A DNA stretch of 64,000 nucleotides, from NCBI GenBank assembly GCA_046483285.1, contig JAWODN010000076.1, positions 1 through 64,000 on the forward strand. The letters run 5' to 3'. Every line of letters starts with the position of its first letter. The stretch's first letter is position 1. This document shows, piece after piece, positions 50,927 to 60,554 of this stretch. A model generated the notes under the pieces. It had not been told where the DNA came from and made no database searches. It worked only from the letters and a program-made list of their open reading frames with translations. Position numbers and translations under genes: made by a program. The DNA comes from CAYRTV01 sp046483285. GTDB lineage: Bacteria > Acidobacteriota > Aminicenantia > Aminicenantales > Aminicenantaceae.

Positions 50927-52813
50927 TCAACCGGAACTTTTTTGATAAAACTCCCTGATCCTTTCTGCCAGGCCGGGGGGATCCAACCGGTACATTGATT
51001 TTATCTGCTCAACTTTCCCCACCGGATAAACTTCCACCGGCAAACCGATACGCAGGAAGCGGACTTTCTGACGACCCCTCCGGTCCAGAAGTTCCCGGAC
51101 AGCACTCCCGAAACCTCCGGAGATCACCCCTTCTTCCGCTGTGATCACCGTCCCGCCATTACGCGTGAAATCAAGGATGAAATCTTCATCCAAAGGCGTG
51201 ACAAAGCGCGCATTCACCACCGCCAGCCGGATTCCCTCTTTTTCCAGGCTTCGAGCGGCTTCCAGGCAGGGATAAACCATGCTTCCGTAGGCCAGAAGGA
51301 GATCCTCCCCCTCTTTCAAAAGTTCGCTTTGTCCGGGAGGCATGAATTTAAAATCCTTATCCAAGGGACAGCCGGTGACCATGCCCTTAGGGAAGCGCAC
51401 GGCGGCGGGATGTCCATATTGCAAGGCGGAGGCGATCATATGCTGGAGTTCATTTTCATCTTTAGGGGCCATCACCACGAAATGAGGCAGATGCCGAAGA
51501 TACACAATATCATTGATTCCCTGGTGCGTGGGACCATCATCAGGAACAATCCCGGACCGGTCCAAAGCAAAAACCACCGGAATGTCCATAAGAGAAATAT
51601 CATGATAGAGCTGATCGTAAGCACGTTGAAGAAAAGTGGAATATATCGCCACCACCGGCTGAAATCCTTCCAAGGCCAAGGCTCCGGCAAAATTCACCGC
51701 ATGCTGTTCTGCGATTCCGACATCGAAAAACCGGTCCGGGAAACGGCGGCGGAAAGATTCCAATCCGGTTCCATCCGGCATAGCCGCCGTGATCGCCAGT
51801 AATTTTTCATTTTTTTCAGCTAATTTTTCACAAACACTTCCGAAAACTGAGGAAAAAGAAGGCCGCGAATTTTTTATTTTGGTTTGCCCGGTTTGAATTT
51901 CAAACGGCTTGGCGCTGTGAAAACGGGATGGATTGTTTTCCGCATGGACATAGCCTTTGCCTTTTTTAGTGACACAGAGGACCAGCACCGGACCGTCATA
52001 ATTCTTGGCTTCGTTAAAGACTTCTATCAAAGAGCCCAGGCTGTGGCCTTGAACCGGGCCGATATAACGTATTCCCAATTCTTCAAATACCAGTCCTGGA
52101 AAAAATGTTTTTTTGACGGCATCTTCAATAGCCCTGCCGGCTTTTATCAGGGGCCAGCCAACCACAGGAATCGATTTCAAAAAAGTTTTGGCATGGTCTT
52201 TCAGCCGCAGATAATGCTGCCCGGAAGCCAAATAAGTCAAATATTTCGAAAGGGCTCCCACATTAGGTGATATGGACATTTCATTATAGTTGAGAACAAT
52301 GATCATTCTTTTGCGGTGATGCCCGATCTGGTTTAAAGCCTCCCAGGCCATTCCTCCCGTCAAACCTCCGTCGCCCACCACAGCAATGACATGATGTTTT
52401 TCCTTTTTCTTACCCCGGGCAACCGCCATTCCCATCGCCGCGGAAAGAGCCGTGGAAGCATGGCCGGTATTAAAAATATCATGCTCACTTTCCGCCCTGG
52501 AAGGAAATCCGCAAAGCCCTTCCATCTGACGGAGCTTTTGGAATTGGTCCCGCCGGCCGGTGATGATTTTATGCGTGTAGCACTGGTGTCCGACATCCCA
52601 GATAATTTTGTCCCGGGGAGAATCAAAAATATAATCCAAGGCCAAAGTCAACTCCACCATCCCAAGATTTGAAGAAAGATGTCCGCCGGTTTGGGATACC
52701 ACGCTTATGATTTCCTTCCTGATTTCTCTGGATAAGCGGAAAAGTTCTTTTACGGACAGTTTTTTGAGATCTTCAGGACCGCTGATCTGTGCTAAAAGAT
52801 TATCCTCGTTCAT
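50927..52813 (-). CDS. dxs: 1-deoxy-D-xylulose-5-phosphate synthase
   Basis: A 628-residue thiamine-diphosphate enzyme, first step of the MEP isoprenoid pathway. TPP motif GDGGLTGGMAWEALN, N-terminal GHLSSNLGMVELTLAL and DVGHQCYTHKI, transketolase-like middle with DRSGIVPDDGPTHQG and GIAEQHAVNFA. It starts 2 bp after ispA's stop, giving an isoprenoid pair. Confidence 0.97.
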   Translation of the reverse strand: MNEDNLLAQISGPEDLKKLSVKELFRLSREIRKEIISVVSQTGGHLSSNLGMVELTLALDYIFDSPRDKIIWDVGHQCYTHKIITGRRDQFQKLRQMEGLCGFPSRAESEHDIFNTGHASTALSAAMGMAVARGKKKEKHHVIAVVGDGGLTGGMAWEALNQIGHHRKRMIIVLNYNEMSISPNVGALSKYLTYLASGQHYLRLKDHAKTFLKSIPVVGWPLIKAGRAIEDAVKKTFFPGLVFEELGIRYIGPVQGHSLGSLIEVFNEAKNYDGPVLVLCVTKKGKGYVHAENNPSRFHSAKPFEIQTGQTKIKNSRPSFSSVFGSVCEKLAEKNEKLLAITAAMPDGTGLESFRRRFPDRFFDVGIAEQHAVNFAGALALEGFQPVVAIYSTFLQRAYDQLYHDISLMDIPVVFALDRSGIVPDDGPTHQGINDIVYLRHLPHFVVMAPKDENELQHMIASALQYGHPAAVRFPKGMVTGCPLDKDFKFMPPGQSELLKEGEDLLLAYGSMVYPCLEAARSLEKEGIRLAVVNARFVTPLDEDFILDFTRNGGTVITAEEGVISGGFGSAVRELLDRRGRQKVRFLRIGLPVEVYPVGKVEQIKSMYRLDPPGLAERIREFYQKSSG

Positions 52814-52815
52814 TT

Positions 52816-53670
52816 TTATTTCACTTCCAAAAGCTTCAAAGCCATATATTGCAAAGCATGAGTGTCCCGGGATAACTTCTCCAATTCCTTGTTCGCTGAA
52901 AAGACATGACCGTTCAACCTTTTTTTTGCCGGAACAGATCCTTCCAAAAAAACCGCATTGGATCCTGAGCGGGTTTCCCGGGGAGAATCCAAAATGTCAT
53001 CCCGTATCTGAAAAGCCAAACCGACATTCCGGCCGTAGGCCGTCAGGATTCTTAAATCCTCCTGGTCAGCCCCGCCCAGCCAGCCTCCTGCCCTTACAGC
53101 CGCGACAATGAGAGCTCCGGTTTTTTTTAGGATAAGCCGGTAATATTCTTTTTCCGCGAGTCTTTTGTCTTTGGCCGTAATATCCAGATACTGGCCCTCT
53201 ATCATTCCACCCGCCCCGGCAGCCCGGCTGATTTCTTCAATCACCTGCAATCCTCTTTCCAAAAGCCCTTCTTGCCCCGAAAAATTTTTCAAAAGCGCCC
53301 TGGTCATGGTTTCGAAAGCAAGCGTTAAAAGGGCATCTCCCGCCAACACCGCCGTCCCTTCACTGAAAGCCTTATGGCATGAAGGTTTGCCGCGGCGGAA
53401 ATCATCGTCATCCATAGCCGGCAAATCGTCATGGATAAGAGAATAGTTATGAATCAGCTCCAGGGCGCACGCAAAAGGAAGGGCCCGCTCACGCGGACAG
53501 CCGAATAATTCTCCGGATATAATCAAAAGCAGCGGGCGGAAGCGTTTCCCCTCCGACATCACAGAATATTTCATGGAACGAGCCATCCCTGAAGAAACTC
53601 CCCCCAGAATAGAGCCCAGTTCCAGATTAACGGTTTTGGTTAATTGTTCAAGTTTGTCTTCGATGCCCAT
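52816..53670 (-). CDS. ispA: Polyprenyl diphosphate synthase (IspA-type)
   Basis: A 284-residue trans-prenyltransferase making farnesyl or geranylgeranyl diphosphate. First Asp-rich motif DDLPAMDDDDFRRGKPSCHK, second FQIRDDILD. Chain length not certain. It lies between xseB and dxs, with 5- and 2-bp gaps. Confidence 0.93.
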   Translation of the reverse strand: MGIEDKLEQLTKTVNLELGSILGGVSSGMARSMKYSVMSEGKRFRPLLLIISGELFGCPRERALPFACALELIHNYSLIHDDLPAMDDDDFRRGKPSCHKAFSEGTAVLAGDALLTLAFETMTRALLKNFSGQEGLLERGLQVIEEISRAAGAGGMIEGQYLDITAKDKRLAEKEYYRLILKKTGALIVAAVRAGGWLGGADQEDLRILTAYGRNVGLAFQIRDDILDSPRETRSGSNAVFLEGSVPAKKRLNGHVFSANKELEKLSRDTHALQYMALKLLEVK

Positions 53671-53675
53671 ATCTG

Positions 53676-53972
53676 TCAGAAAGGCAGGGATTCATTGCCG
53701 GATCCGGAAGGTTCCTCATTTTTCCCAGGTTCTTCGTCTTCATCTTCCGGTTTGCCCGGAAAGGTCTCCGTTTTCATCTCTCCCGTTTCGTCTTTTAATA
53801 GAATCTCTATCTTTTTTTCTGCTTTTTCAAGCTCATTTCTCAAATATTTTGCCAGTTGAATCCCCCTCTCAAATAAATTCAAGGATTCCGTCAGTGTCAT
53901 CCGGCCTTTTTCCAGTTTGTCCACGGTCTCTTCCAACTCCTGAAGCGCCTTTTCAAAATTAAGTTCACTCAT
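53676..53972 (-). CDS. xseB: Exodeoxyribonuclease VII small subunit
   Basis: A 98-residue subunit: conserved FEKALQELEETVDKLEKG start and GIQLAKYLRNELEKAEKKIE helix, then an acidic, disordered tail (about 65-98) longer than usual. Works with XseA to degrade single-stranded DNA. 38 bp downstream of xseA. Confidence 0.92.
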   Translation of the reverse strand: MSELNFEKALQELEETVDKLEKGRMTLTESLNLFERGIQLAKYLRNELEKAEKKIEILLKDETGEMKTETFPGKPEDEDEEPGKNEEPSGSGNESLPF

Positions 53973-54010
53973 AGCAAGCTCCTTACGCAGGTTTGCCTGA
54001 ACATGTCAGG

Positions 54011-55378
54011 TCAACTGAATTCATCCGTCTCCGTATTTCCGGATTTATCGCCGCCGGCGGACAGGAAAATGGATTTTGTCTTATCCACGGTTTCCACCCG
54101 GCAGCAGAATTCACCCCGGTGAAATGCCACCCTCATTCTTTGGCCGGGATCAACCCGCTCAATATTTAACACGGGGGTTTTCCCGTCCGCTTTCCAACAT
54201 AACGTATAACCTTTTTTCAATATATTCAAGGGACTTAAACTATGAAGCTGCGCGGCCAAATTCTCCCAGAGCCCCTTCCAATTATCCACTCTATGCCTTA
54301 ATATATGAATGATCTTTTCTTCCAGCAGGCATGTCCTGGACCGGTTTTCCGCCAACACCCGCTGCTGGCTGCGAAGAACCTCCATGGAACGCAATTCCAG
54401 CTCATCCACTTTTTGAGCCAAGTGAAGCAGCCGCATTTTAAAATTTTGAAATCCCTGATGCCGGATCAGATGCATCACCTGATGCCTTTTTTCCTGGATA
54501 AAGTATAGAAAATGATGCCGGATCCCTTTTTCAAGGCTTTCGATCCGGTCGACAAAAGAATGTTCTTTCTCAATTAAAATTTCGGCGGCTCCCGAAGGCG
54601 TGGAGGCCCGCAGATCCGCAACAAAATCTGAAATGGTAAAGTCAATTTCGTGACCGACTGCTGAAATCACCGGGATGCGTGAGCGGTAAATCGCGCGCGC
54701 CACTTTTTCCTGGTTAAACGCCCACAGGTCTTCAATGGATCCTCCTCCCCTTCCGACCACAATCACATCCATATCGGGAATAGAATTAAAAAAATCCACC
54801 CCGGCCACAATTTCATCCGCCGCCCCTTCTCCTTGGACCCGCGCCGGGTATATCAGGATATGCAGACGGGCAAACCGTCTTTCCAGGGTTTGAAGGATAT
54901 CCGTTACCGCCGCGCCGCGCGGAGAAGTCACAATTCCGACTTTATGGGGAAACAGGGGAATTTTTTTCTTTTTATCCGGTGAAAACAACCCTTCTTTTCC
55001 CAATTTTTCCTTTAACTGTTCAAAAGCCAGCTGAAGGGATCCCTTTCCTTTGGGCTCCATAATATTCACCTGCAGCTGGTACCGTCCCCTTGGCTCATAG
55101 ACGTTAATCCGGCCGAAGCAAACCACCTGGAGTCCGTCTTCTAATTTAAAAGGAATTTTGGCCGCGCTGGACCGCCACATCACCGCTCCTAAATGACTGG
55201 CTTCGTCTTTGAGACTGAAATATAAGTGCCCGGAGTGCGCTTTTTTAAAGTTGGAGACTTCTCCTTCCACCCACACTGAGGGAAAAGCATCTTCCAGCAG
55301 CTTTTTGATATGACCGGTGATTTCTGATACAGAATATATTTTTTTTTCCGGCCCGGCCGTGTTTTTATTCACTCCCAT
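54011..55378 (-). CDS. xseA: Exodeoxyribonuclease VII large subunit
   Basis: A 455-residue catalytic subunit. N-terminal OB fold (YSVSEITGHIKKLLE ... VWVEGEVSNFKKAHSGHLYF), central nuclease with VTSPRGAAVTDIL, VGRGGGSIEDLWAFN, SAVGHEIDFTISDFVADLRA, and a coiled-coil C-terminus ending in NILKKGYTLCW. Starts at ATG 55378 or GTG 55372 (better RBS spacing); both overlap the ymdB end. Confidence 0.95.
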   Translation of the reverse strand: MGVNKNTAGPEKKIYSVSEITGHIKKLLEDAFPSVWVEGEVSNFKKAHSGHLYFSLKDEASHLGAVMWRSSAAKIPFKLEDGLQVVCFGRINVYEPRGRYQLQVNIMEPKGKGSLQLAFEQLKEKLGKEGLFSPDKKKKIPLFPHKVGIVTSPRGAAVTDILQTLERRFARLHILIYPARVQGEGAADEIVAGVDFFNSIPDMDVIVVGRGGGSIEDLWAFNQEKVARAIYRSRIPVISAVGHEIDFTISDFVADLRASTPSGAAEILIEKEHSFVDRIESLEKGIRHHFLYFIQEKRHQVMHLIRHQGFQNFKMRLLHLAQKVDELELRSMEVLRSQQRVLAENRSRTCLLEEKIIHILRHRVDNWKGLWENLAAQLHSLSPLNILKKGYTLCWKADGKTPVLNIERVDPGQRMRVAFHRGEFCCRVETVDKTKSIFLSAGGDKSGNTETDEFS

Positions 55379-56168
55379 TCTCCTCAACGACCGACACTCT
55401 TTCCAAATGAAGGGTCCGCCCGGAGAGAGAATCCACTTCCCCATAAACCGCCGACAGAACAAATCCATCTTTAGACGGTTCAAATTTCTGCGGCCTGGAG
55501 GTTAAAAACCTGTCCACGGCTTGGCCGCAGCGGATTCCAATGACCGAATTGTATCCTCCCACCATTCCGACATCGGTTATATATCCCGTTCCCTTAGGAA
55601 GAATCCTCTCATCCGCTGTGGGAACATGGGTATGGGTCCCCAATACGGCCGAAACCTTTCCATCCAGGTACCAGCCCAGCGCCTGCTTTTCCGAAGTGGC
55701 TTCAGCATGAAAGTCCACGATAATGACCGGGGTTTCTTCCCTTAAAATCTCGATTTTTTCATCAGCCGCCTTGAAAGGACAATCCACCGGTTCCATGAAT
55801 ACCCGGCCCTGAAGGTTTAAAAAAGCGGCCTTGACTCCGTTTTCATTTTTAAGAACAACCGCCCCCCTCCCCGGACAAGGCTGGGGGTAATTTTCCGGGC
55901 GAATCACACGCGTTTCAATATCCAGGTACTCCAGGGCATCTTTTTTATCCCAGATATGATTTCCCGAGGTCAACAAATCGGCTTGGGCGAGGAACTCCGT
56001 GGCGGTTTTTTCCGTCAATCCAATGCCTCCGGCCAAGTTTTCCCCGTTGGCTATGACAAAAGAGGGGTTATACTTCTTTTTTAAAGCCGGCAGATGCCTT
56101 TTGGCTCCCCGGCGCCCGGGTCTTCCGATGACGTCACCCAAGAATAAGAAGCTGATTTTATCTTGCAT
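55365..56168 (-). CDS. ymdB: YmdB-type metallophosphoesterase
   Basis: A 267-residue phosphodiesterase of the TIGR00282 family, active on 2',3'-cyclic nucleotides in B. subtilis. LFLGDVIGRPGRR, NGENLAGGIGLT, SGNHIWDKK, VDFHAEATSEK and GTHTHVPTADE supply the metal site. Overlaps rny by 11 bp, the conserved partner arrangement also seen in Firmicutes. Confidence 0.94.
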   Translation of the reverse strand: MQDKISFLFLGDVIGRPGRRGAKRHLPALKKKYNPSFVIANGENLAGGIGLTEKTATEFLAQADLLTSGNHIWDKKDALEYLDIETRVIRPENYPQPCPGRGAVVLKNENGVKAAFLNLQGRVFMEPVDCPFKAADEKIEILREETPVIIVDFHAEATSEKQALGWYLDGKVSAVLGTHTHVPTADERILPKGTGYITDVGMVGGYNSVIGIRCGQAVDRFLTSRPQKFEPSKDGFVLSAVYGEVDSLSGRTLHLERVSVVEENGSE

Positions 56169-57720
56169 ATTCCACGGCTCTCATTTCACGGATTACCGTG
56201 ACTTTAATCTGTCCGGGATAATCCAACTCATCCTTTATGGTTTTAGCTAATTCCTTGGCTGCAAGGGCGGCCTGATCGTCGGAGATTTTTTGACTCTCCA
56301 CAATAATGCGGATTTCCCTTCCTGCCTGCAAAGCAAACGCCTTGGCGACACCCTGATAAGAGACGGCGATATCCTCCAGCTTTTCCAGGCGCTTGATATA
56401 CGTTTCCAATAATTCCCGCCGGGCCCCGGGCCTGGCCGCGGAAAGAGTATCGGCGGATTGAACCAGCACCGCTTCCACCGAAGGAAAATCAATATCACGG
56501 TGATGAGACGCAATTGCCTGGCACACGGCTTCCGATTCTCCATGTTTTCTTGAAAGAGCAACGCTCAATTCCGTATGAGTGCCCTCCACTTCTCTATCCA
56601 CCGCTTTACCAATATCATGCAGAAGGCCGGCGCGCAGAGCCACTCTTTCATCAGCGCCCAGCTCCCTGGCCATCAAAGCCGAAAGATAAGCCACTTCCTT
56701 GGAGTGCTGAAGCACATTCTGACCGTAACTAGTCCGGTATCTTAACTTACCCAATAGTTTTATCAGCTCCGGATGGAGATCCTGAATGCGCAGCTCCAAC
56801 GCAACGGATTCACCTTCTTCTTTGATATTGGCATCCAGTTCTTCCCTGACATTCCCGACAACCTCTTCAATACGGGCAGGATGAATGCGTCCATCCACGA
56901 CCAGTTTTTCAATGGCCAGCCGCGCCATTTCCCTCCGGATCGGATCAAAACTGGACAGAATGACCGCTTCAGGGGTATCATCAACAATAATATCAACCCC
57001 GGTGGCTAATTCCAGGGCGCGGATATTGCGCCCCTCGCGGCCGATTATCCGTCCCTTCATGTCATCCGACGGCAGGTCCACCACGGCCACCGTTGTTTCC
57101 ACCACATGTTCGGCGGCAGACCTCTGGATAGCCTGGCTGATGATATCACGGGCCATCTGCTGGCTTTTTTCTTTGGTTTCCTCTTCGATTTTTTTAATAG
57201 TCTGAACGGATTCCAGCTTGGCTTCATCCTCAATTCTTTTCTGCAGTTCCAGTTTAGCTTCCCCTTGTGTCAATTGGGCAACACGCTCCAGCTCGCTGAG
57301 AATCTCCTGAAACTTTTTTTCGTATTCATTTTCTTTGTTTTTAAGCTCTCTTTCTTTGGCGTATATGCGTTGCTCTTTGTTGGAAATATCCCGCTCTTTT
57401 CTTTCTATGTTCTGGTATTTCCGCTCCAGATTTTCTTCCTTTTGCAGCAGCCGCCGTTCCAAATCACTGAATTTCTTGCGTTGGCTGCGGGTCTGTCTTT
57501 CAAAATCCTGTTTAAGATTAATGAATTTTTCTTTAGCTTCAATTGAAGCTTCCCGTTCAATTTTCCGGGCTTCTTCTTTGGCCTCTTCAACAACATCCTG
57601 TGCTTCTTTCTTGGCGGTGAGAAGAGTCCGGGCTCCGGACCTGTTTTTCAAAAGGATGAAAACCAAAAAACCACACAGCAGGGCAAACCCCGCCGCCACT
57701 ATTATTAAAACTTGATTCAC
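56158..57720 (-). CDS. rny: Ribonuclease Y
   Basis: A 520-residue membrane-anchored endoribonuclease for mRNA turnover. N-terminal helix (3-24), long charged coiled coil (30-200), KH domain with GRIIGREGRNIRALE, and HD domain with LLHDIGKAVDRE. AGGAGG 8 bases before GTG 57720 selects that start; the upstream GTG is part of the RBS. Its operon partner is ymdB. Confidence 0.95.
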   Translation of the reverse strand: MNQVLIIVAAGFALLCGFLVFILLKNRSGARTLLTAKKEAQDVVEEAKEEARKIEREASIEAKEKFINLKQDFERQTRSQRKKFSDLERRLLQKEENLERKYQNIERKERDISNKEQRIYAKERELKNKENEYEKKFQEILSELERVAQLTQGEAKLELQKRIEDEAKLESVQTIKKIEEETKEKSQQMARDIISQAIQRSAAEHVVETTVAVVDLPSDDMKGRIIGREGRNIRALELATGVDIIVDDTPEAVILSSFDPIRREMARLAIEKLVVDGRIHPARIEEVVGNVREELDANIKEEGESVALELRIQDLHPELIKLLGKLRYRTSYGQNVLQHSKEVAYLSALMARELGADERVALRAGLLHDIGKAVDREVEGTHTELSVALSRKHGESEAVCQAIASHHRDIDFPSVEAVLVQSADTLSAARPGARRELLETYIKRLEKLEDIAVSYQGVAKAFALQAGREIRIIVESQKISDDQAALAAKELAKTIKDELDYPGQIKVTVIREMRAVEYAR

Positions 57721-57912
57721 TTTGACCACCTCCTGCTCGGGGCGTCAAAGGAGATGAAAGTTAGGAGATCAGATTACATTCTTTGGTGATGAGATTTGAA
57801 CCGCAGCAGCAGTTTATCTGAATAGTTTATATGTCCGTCTAATTGATCATTCTTTCCTTTTTTCCTGCAAACATTCTCTTCTATAATATGTTCAATTTTC
57901 TTTGTTATGCCT
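57721..57912 (-). other. 192-bp gap between zapA and rny
   Basis: In several Gram-negative groups the 6S RNA gene (ssrS) lies next to zapA. I could not draw a convincing 6S fold or find a terminator here, so only the position is noted. It holds a direct repeat of ATAAACT on the minus strand. Confidence 0.25.
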
Positions 57913-58242
57913 TTATTTAGCTTCCTGCTCCATGATTTTGAGAATATCTTCATTTTTAAAAAAACGATCCTCCAAACTTTCAATTTCATTCTCCATGTGC
58001 CCGATCGCTTCGTTTAATTTATCTAACTTCTTTTGACAAAGAAAAAATTCGTCCGCAATATTCAGTGCAGCTAAAACAGCGATTTTCACCGCATCCGCGG
58101 ATTTAGACTTAACCGCCACCTCACGCATCTTCTGATCCACATAAAAAGTGAGATGGTTTATATATTTTTCATCTTCATCTCCTTTTACACGGATCTTGAA
58201 TTTCCGGTCGAAAATTTCAATTTCAACTATTCTATCAATCAT
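57913..58242 (-). CDS. zapA: Cell division protein ZapA
   Basis: A 109-residue FtsZ-ring crosslinker. N-terminal ZapA domain (VEIEIFDRKFKIRVKG ... INHLTFYVDQKMREVA, then VKIAVLAALNIADEFF) and a C-terminal coiled coil. Overlaps the coiled-coil gene by 4 bp. Confidence 0.92.
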   Translation of the reverse strand: MIDRIVEIEIFDRKFKIRVKGDEDEKYINHLTFYVDQKMREVAVKSKSADAVKIAVLAALNIADEFFLCQKKLDKLNEAIGHMENEIESLEDRFFKNEDILKIMEQEAK

Positions 58243-58499
58243 ATCCCTAATTGATCTATCTGATTAATAATCTGCTCTATTCTTCCCTTCAAGTCTTCTC
58301 TTTCGCTTTCAAGCTTCTGCAAATTTTCATTCAATTCATCGGCCTTCCCGGCTTTTTTCAACAGCTGCTTGTTTTCTTCCTTTAAATCTTCAACCTTTTT
58401 TTTCAGCTTGTCATTCTCTCCGGCAAGACGGTTAATATAATCAACAACCTGAGAAACTTTCCCTTCTAAAATTTTAATTCTTTCTAATTCACTTGTCAA
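58239..58499 (-). CDS. ZapB-like coiled-coil protein
   Basis: An 86-residue, almost wholly coiled-coil protein with heptads from residue 5 to 80. Position between pheT and zapA, overlapping both by 4 bp, matches a ZapB-type division factor; sequence similarity is too loose to be certain. Confidence 0.75.
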   Translation of the reverse strand: MTSELERIKILEGKVSQVVDYINRLAGENDKLKKKVEDLKEENKQLLKKAGKADELNENLQKLESEREDLKGRIEQIINQIDQLGI

Positions 58500-60553
58500 T
58501 GTCCCCCTCCTTCTCCTTTTACTTGAATAGAAAATTTTTCTTTGAGCATATGGATAATCTTTTGCATGTTTTCATCCGGCTCATTTTCATTTGCGTTTCT
58601 TTCCGGATAACGGAAAATGACCTTCAGGGACAGACTGACTCCTTCTCCGGATGATAATGTTCCCACATGCCGGTCATAAACATCAAATGAATCCAAGCCC
58701 AAAAGATTTAAATTCCGGATGGCCGTTTTTATCTCCTGATATCGAACACCTTGATCGTCAATAAGAGTGATTTCCCGTATTATCCCTTGATTCATGCGCA
58801 AGGCATTATATCTTTTCGGCAGGTAGGGCTTATTGAGAAACAAATTCAGATCCAGCTCAGCGGCATTCACGCTCTTATTCAATCCCAAAGCCATATGGAT
58901 TGAATGCTTGATGGTTCCGAGGTGTCCAATACGTTCTCCTTTTATTCCTACAGCCGCTGAATATCCAGGCTCATACAAAGGAAAGTCGGTTTCCTCGAAA
59001 TCGCAGGGACCGGCTCCAACATGCTTCAAAATGGCTTCCACCGTTCCCTTCACATGAAAAAAATCAACCTCATGTGATTTTCTCTGCCAATGCCCTTCAT
59101 CCAGCCGCCCGAAGCCGGCAAACGCCAGAGTTGGTTTTTCTTTAATCTCTCCCGATTCCCAAAAAAAACGCCGCCCGATTTCAAACAGATGAAGAGTGCG
59201 GATTCCCTGGCTGAAATTCAATTGCATATTTTCAAGAAGCCCGGCCAGCAAAGTGTTTTTAAGAAATGAAGTGCGGGGCGAAACGGGATTCAGAACCGCC
59301 ACAGCCTCGTCCCTGTCCGCAAATAATTCTTGGAAACGCGGTGTCATGAAACCGTCATTCACCACTTCATCGAATCCTTGATGGTATAAGATTTGACGGA
59401 GACTTTCTTCGGTTTTGTTCCATTTCTCATTGCGGGGACGGTAGAAATTCACCTGCGGGAAGCGGGGGGGGATGTGATCATACCCATAATACCGCCCGAT
59501 TTCCTCAATCAAATCCGCCTCTCTTTCCACATCCGGCCTGTGAAACGGAACATGAATCATCCAGCTTTCCTTTTGGTGGGGGTCAATCATAAATCCGGCC
59601 CGCTGAAAGACGGAAAGAATAAATTTCTCTTCCACCTCTGCCCCTAAAACTTCGTTCACTTTCCGGTGGCGGAGAATCACGGTTCGGGCTCTGCGCGGTT
59701 TAGGGTAAACATCCATCACGCCGCTTGACGCATTCCCCCCCTGTTGAGTCAAAAAAAAAGAGAGCCATTCGACGGCACGGGGGAGGGCGTCGATATCCGT
59801 TCCTCTTTCATAACGAAAAGAGGTTTCTGTTTGAATCCCAATGGATTCCCGGGCTTTGCGGACAGTTTCCGGATCAAAAAAAGCCGCCACCAGAGCCACG
59901 GATTTTGTTTTTTCGGAAACGGATTTATCCGGGTCATCCTGAATTCCGGCCAGAGAAACGGTTTTCTCTTCATCCGCAATCACCAGCATTTCTTTAGAAA
60001 GCTTAACTTCCCGGCCGTCACGCAAAACCAGACTTTCCTGGGGCCGCGCATTCCGGATAATGAGCTGCTTTCCCTTAATTTTATCAAGATCAAAAGTGTG
60101 AACGGGCTGACCGGCGGCAAGTAAATTATAGACAACGGCGTCATTTACCGAATCAACCGGGGAAACCCCCAGCGTGCGCAGTCTTTCCTGCATCCATCCC
60201 GGAGAGGGCCCCACCTTGACGTCATGAACGGTCTTTCCGCAGCACCGCGGACAAAGAGCTTCGTTCCGTATTTGGATATCCAATTCAGTGGAAACGGAAT
60301 CCGGACTTTCCTTGAACACACAATCCCAATTTTTCCACGGGAGATTTTTTGCCGCCGCCAGTTCACGAGCGATCCCCAGGTGACTCAACAAATCAAAGCG
60401 GTGTGGAAAGGTTTCCAATTCGACGACAGTGTCCCCGTTTGTTTTTTCCCAGTTGACAACAGAAAGTCCTAAAGAATCGAAAATGTCCATCAATTCTTCC
60501 GGCGAATAGGAAAAATCAATAAAATCCTTTAGCCAAGAAATGCTGATTTTCAT
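58496..60553 (-). CDS. pheT: Phenylalanyl-tRNA synthetase beta subunit, short divergent form
   Basis: A 685-residue beta subunit, about 100 shorter than usual. After the first 35 residues the OB-fold tRNA-binding domain is missing; sequence passes straight to FPHRFDLLSHLGIAREL. The B3/B4 editing domain is present but altered: VNDAVVYN (136-143) replaces VDVTNY, GIQDD (203-207) replaces G(I/V)MGG, and LVAAFF (221-226) lacks the usual Glu. His152 in GQPVHTFD is kept. The anticodon-binding end (about 595-685) is present. 1 bp after pheS. Confidence 0.92.
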   Translation of the reverse strand: MKISISWLKDFIDFSYSPEELMDIFDSLGLSVVNWEKTNGDTVVELETFPHRFDLLSHLGIARELAAAKNLPWKNWDCVFKESPDSVSTELDIQIRNEALCPRCCGKTVHDVKVGPSPGWMQERLRTLGVSPVDSVNDAVVYNLLAAGQPVHTFDLDKIKGKQLIIRNARPQESLVLRDGREVKLSKEMLVIADEEKTVSLAGIQDDPDKSVSEKTKSVALVAAFFDPETVRKARESIGIQTETSFRYERGTDIDALPRAVEWLSFFLTQQGGNASSGVMDVYPKPRRARTVILRHRKVNEVLGAEVEEKFILSVFQRAGFMIDPHQKESWMIHVPFHRPDVEREADLIEEIGRYYGYDHIPPRFPQVNFYRPRNEKWNKTEESLRQILYHQGFDEVVNDGFMTPRFQELFADRDEAVAVLNPVSPRTSFLKNTLLAGLLENMQLNFSQGIRTLHLFEIGRRFFWESGEIKEKPTLAFAGFGRLDEGHWQRKSHEVDFFHVKGTVEAILKHVGAGPCDFEETDFPLYEPGYSAAVGIKGERIGHLGTIKHSIHMALGLNKSVNAAELDLNLFLNKPYLPKRYNALRMNQGIIREITLIDDQGVRYQEIKTAIRNLNLLGLDSFDVYDRHVGTLSSGEGVSLSLKVIFRYPERNANENEPDENMQKIIHMLKEKFSIQVKGEGGGH

Positions 60554-60554
60554 T

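Noticed and set aside
57775..57805. tRNA-like T-arm (GGTTCAAATC on the minus strand)
   Set aside because: Flanking bases do not form the T stem or acceptor stem; isolated match.
57721..57912. 6S RNA gene next to zapA
   Set aside because: Correct neighbourhood, but I could not pair the ends or find the central bubble and terminator.
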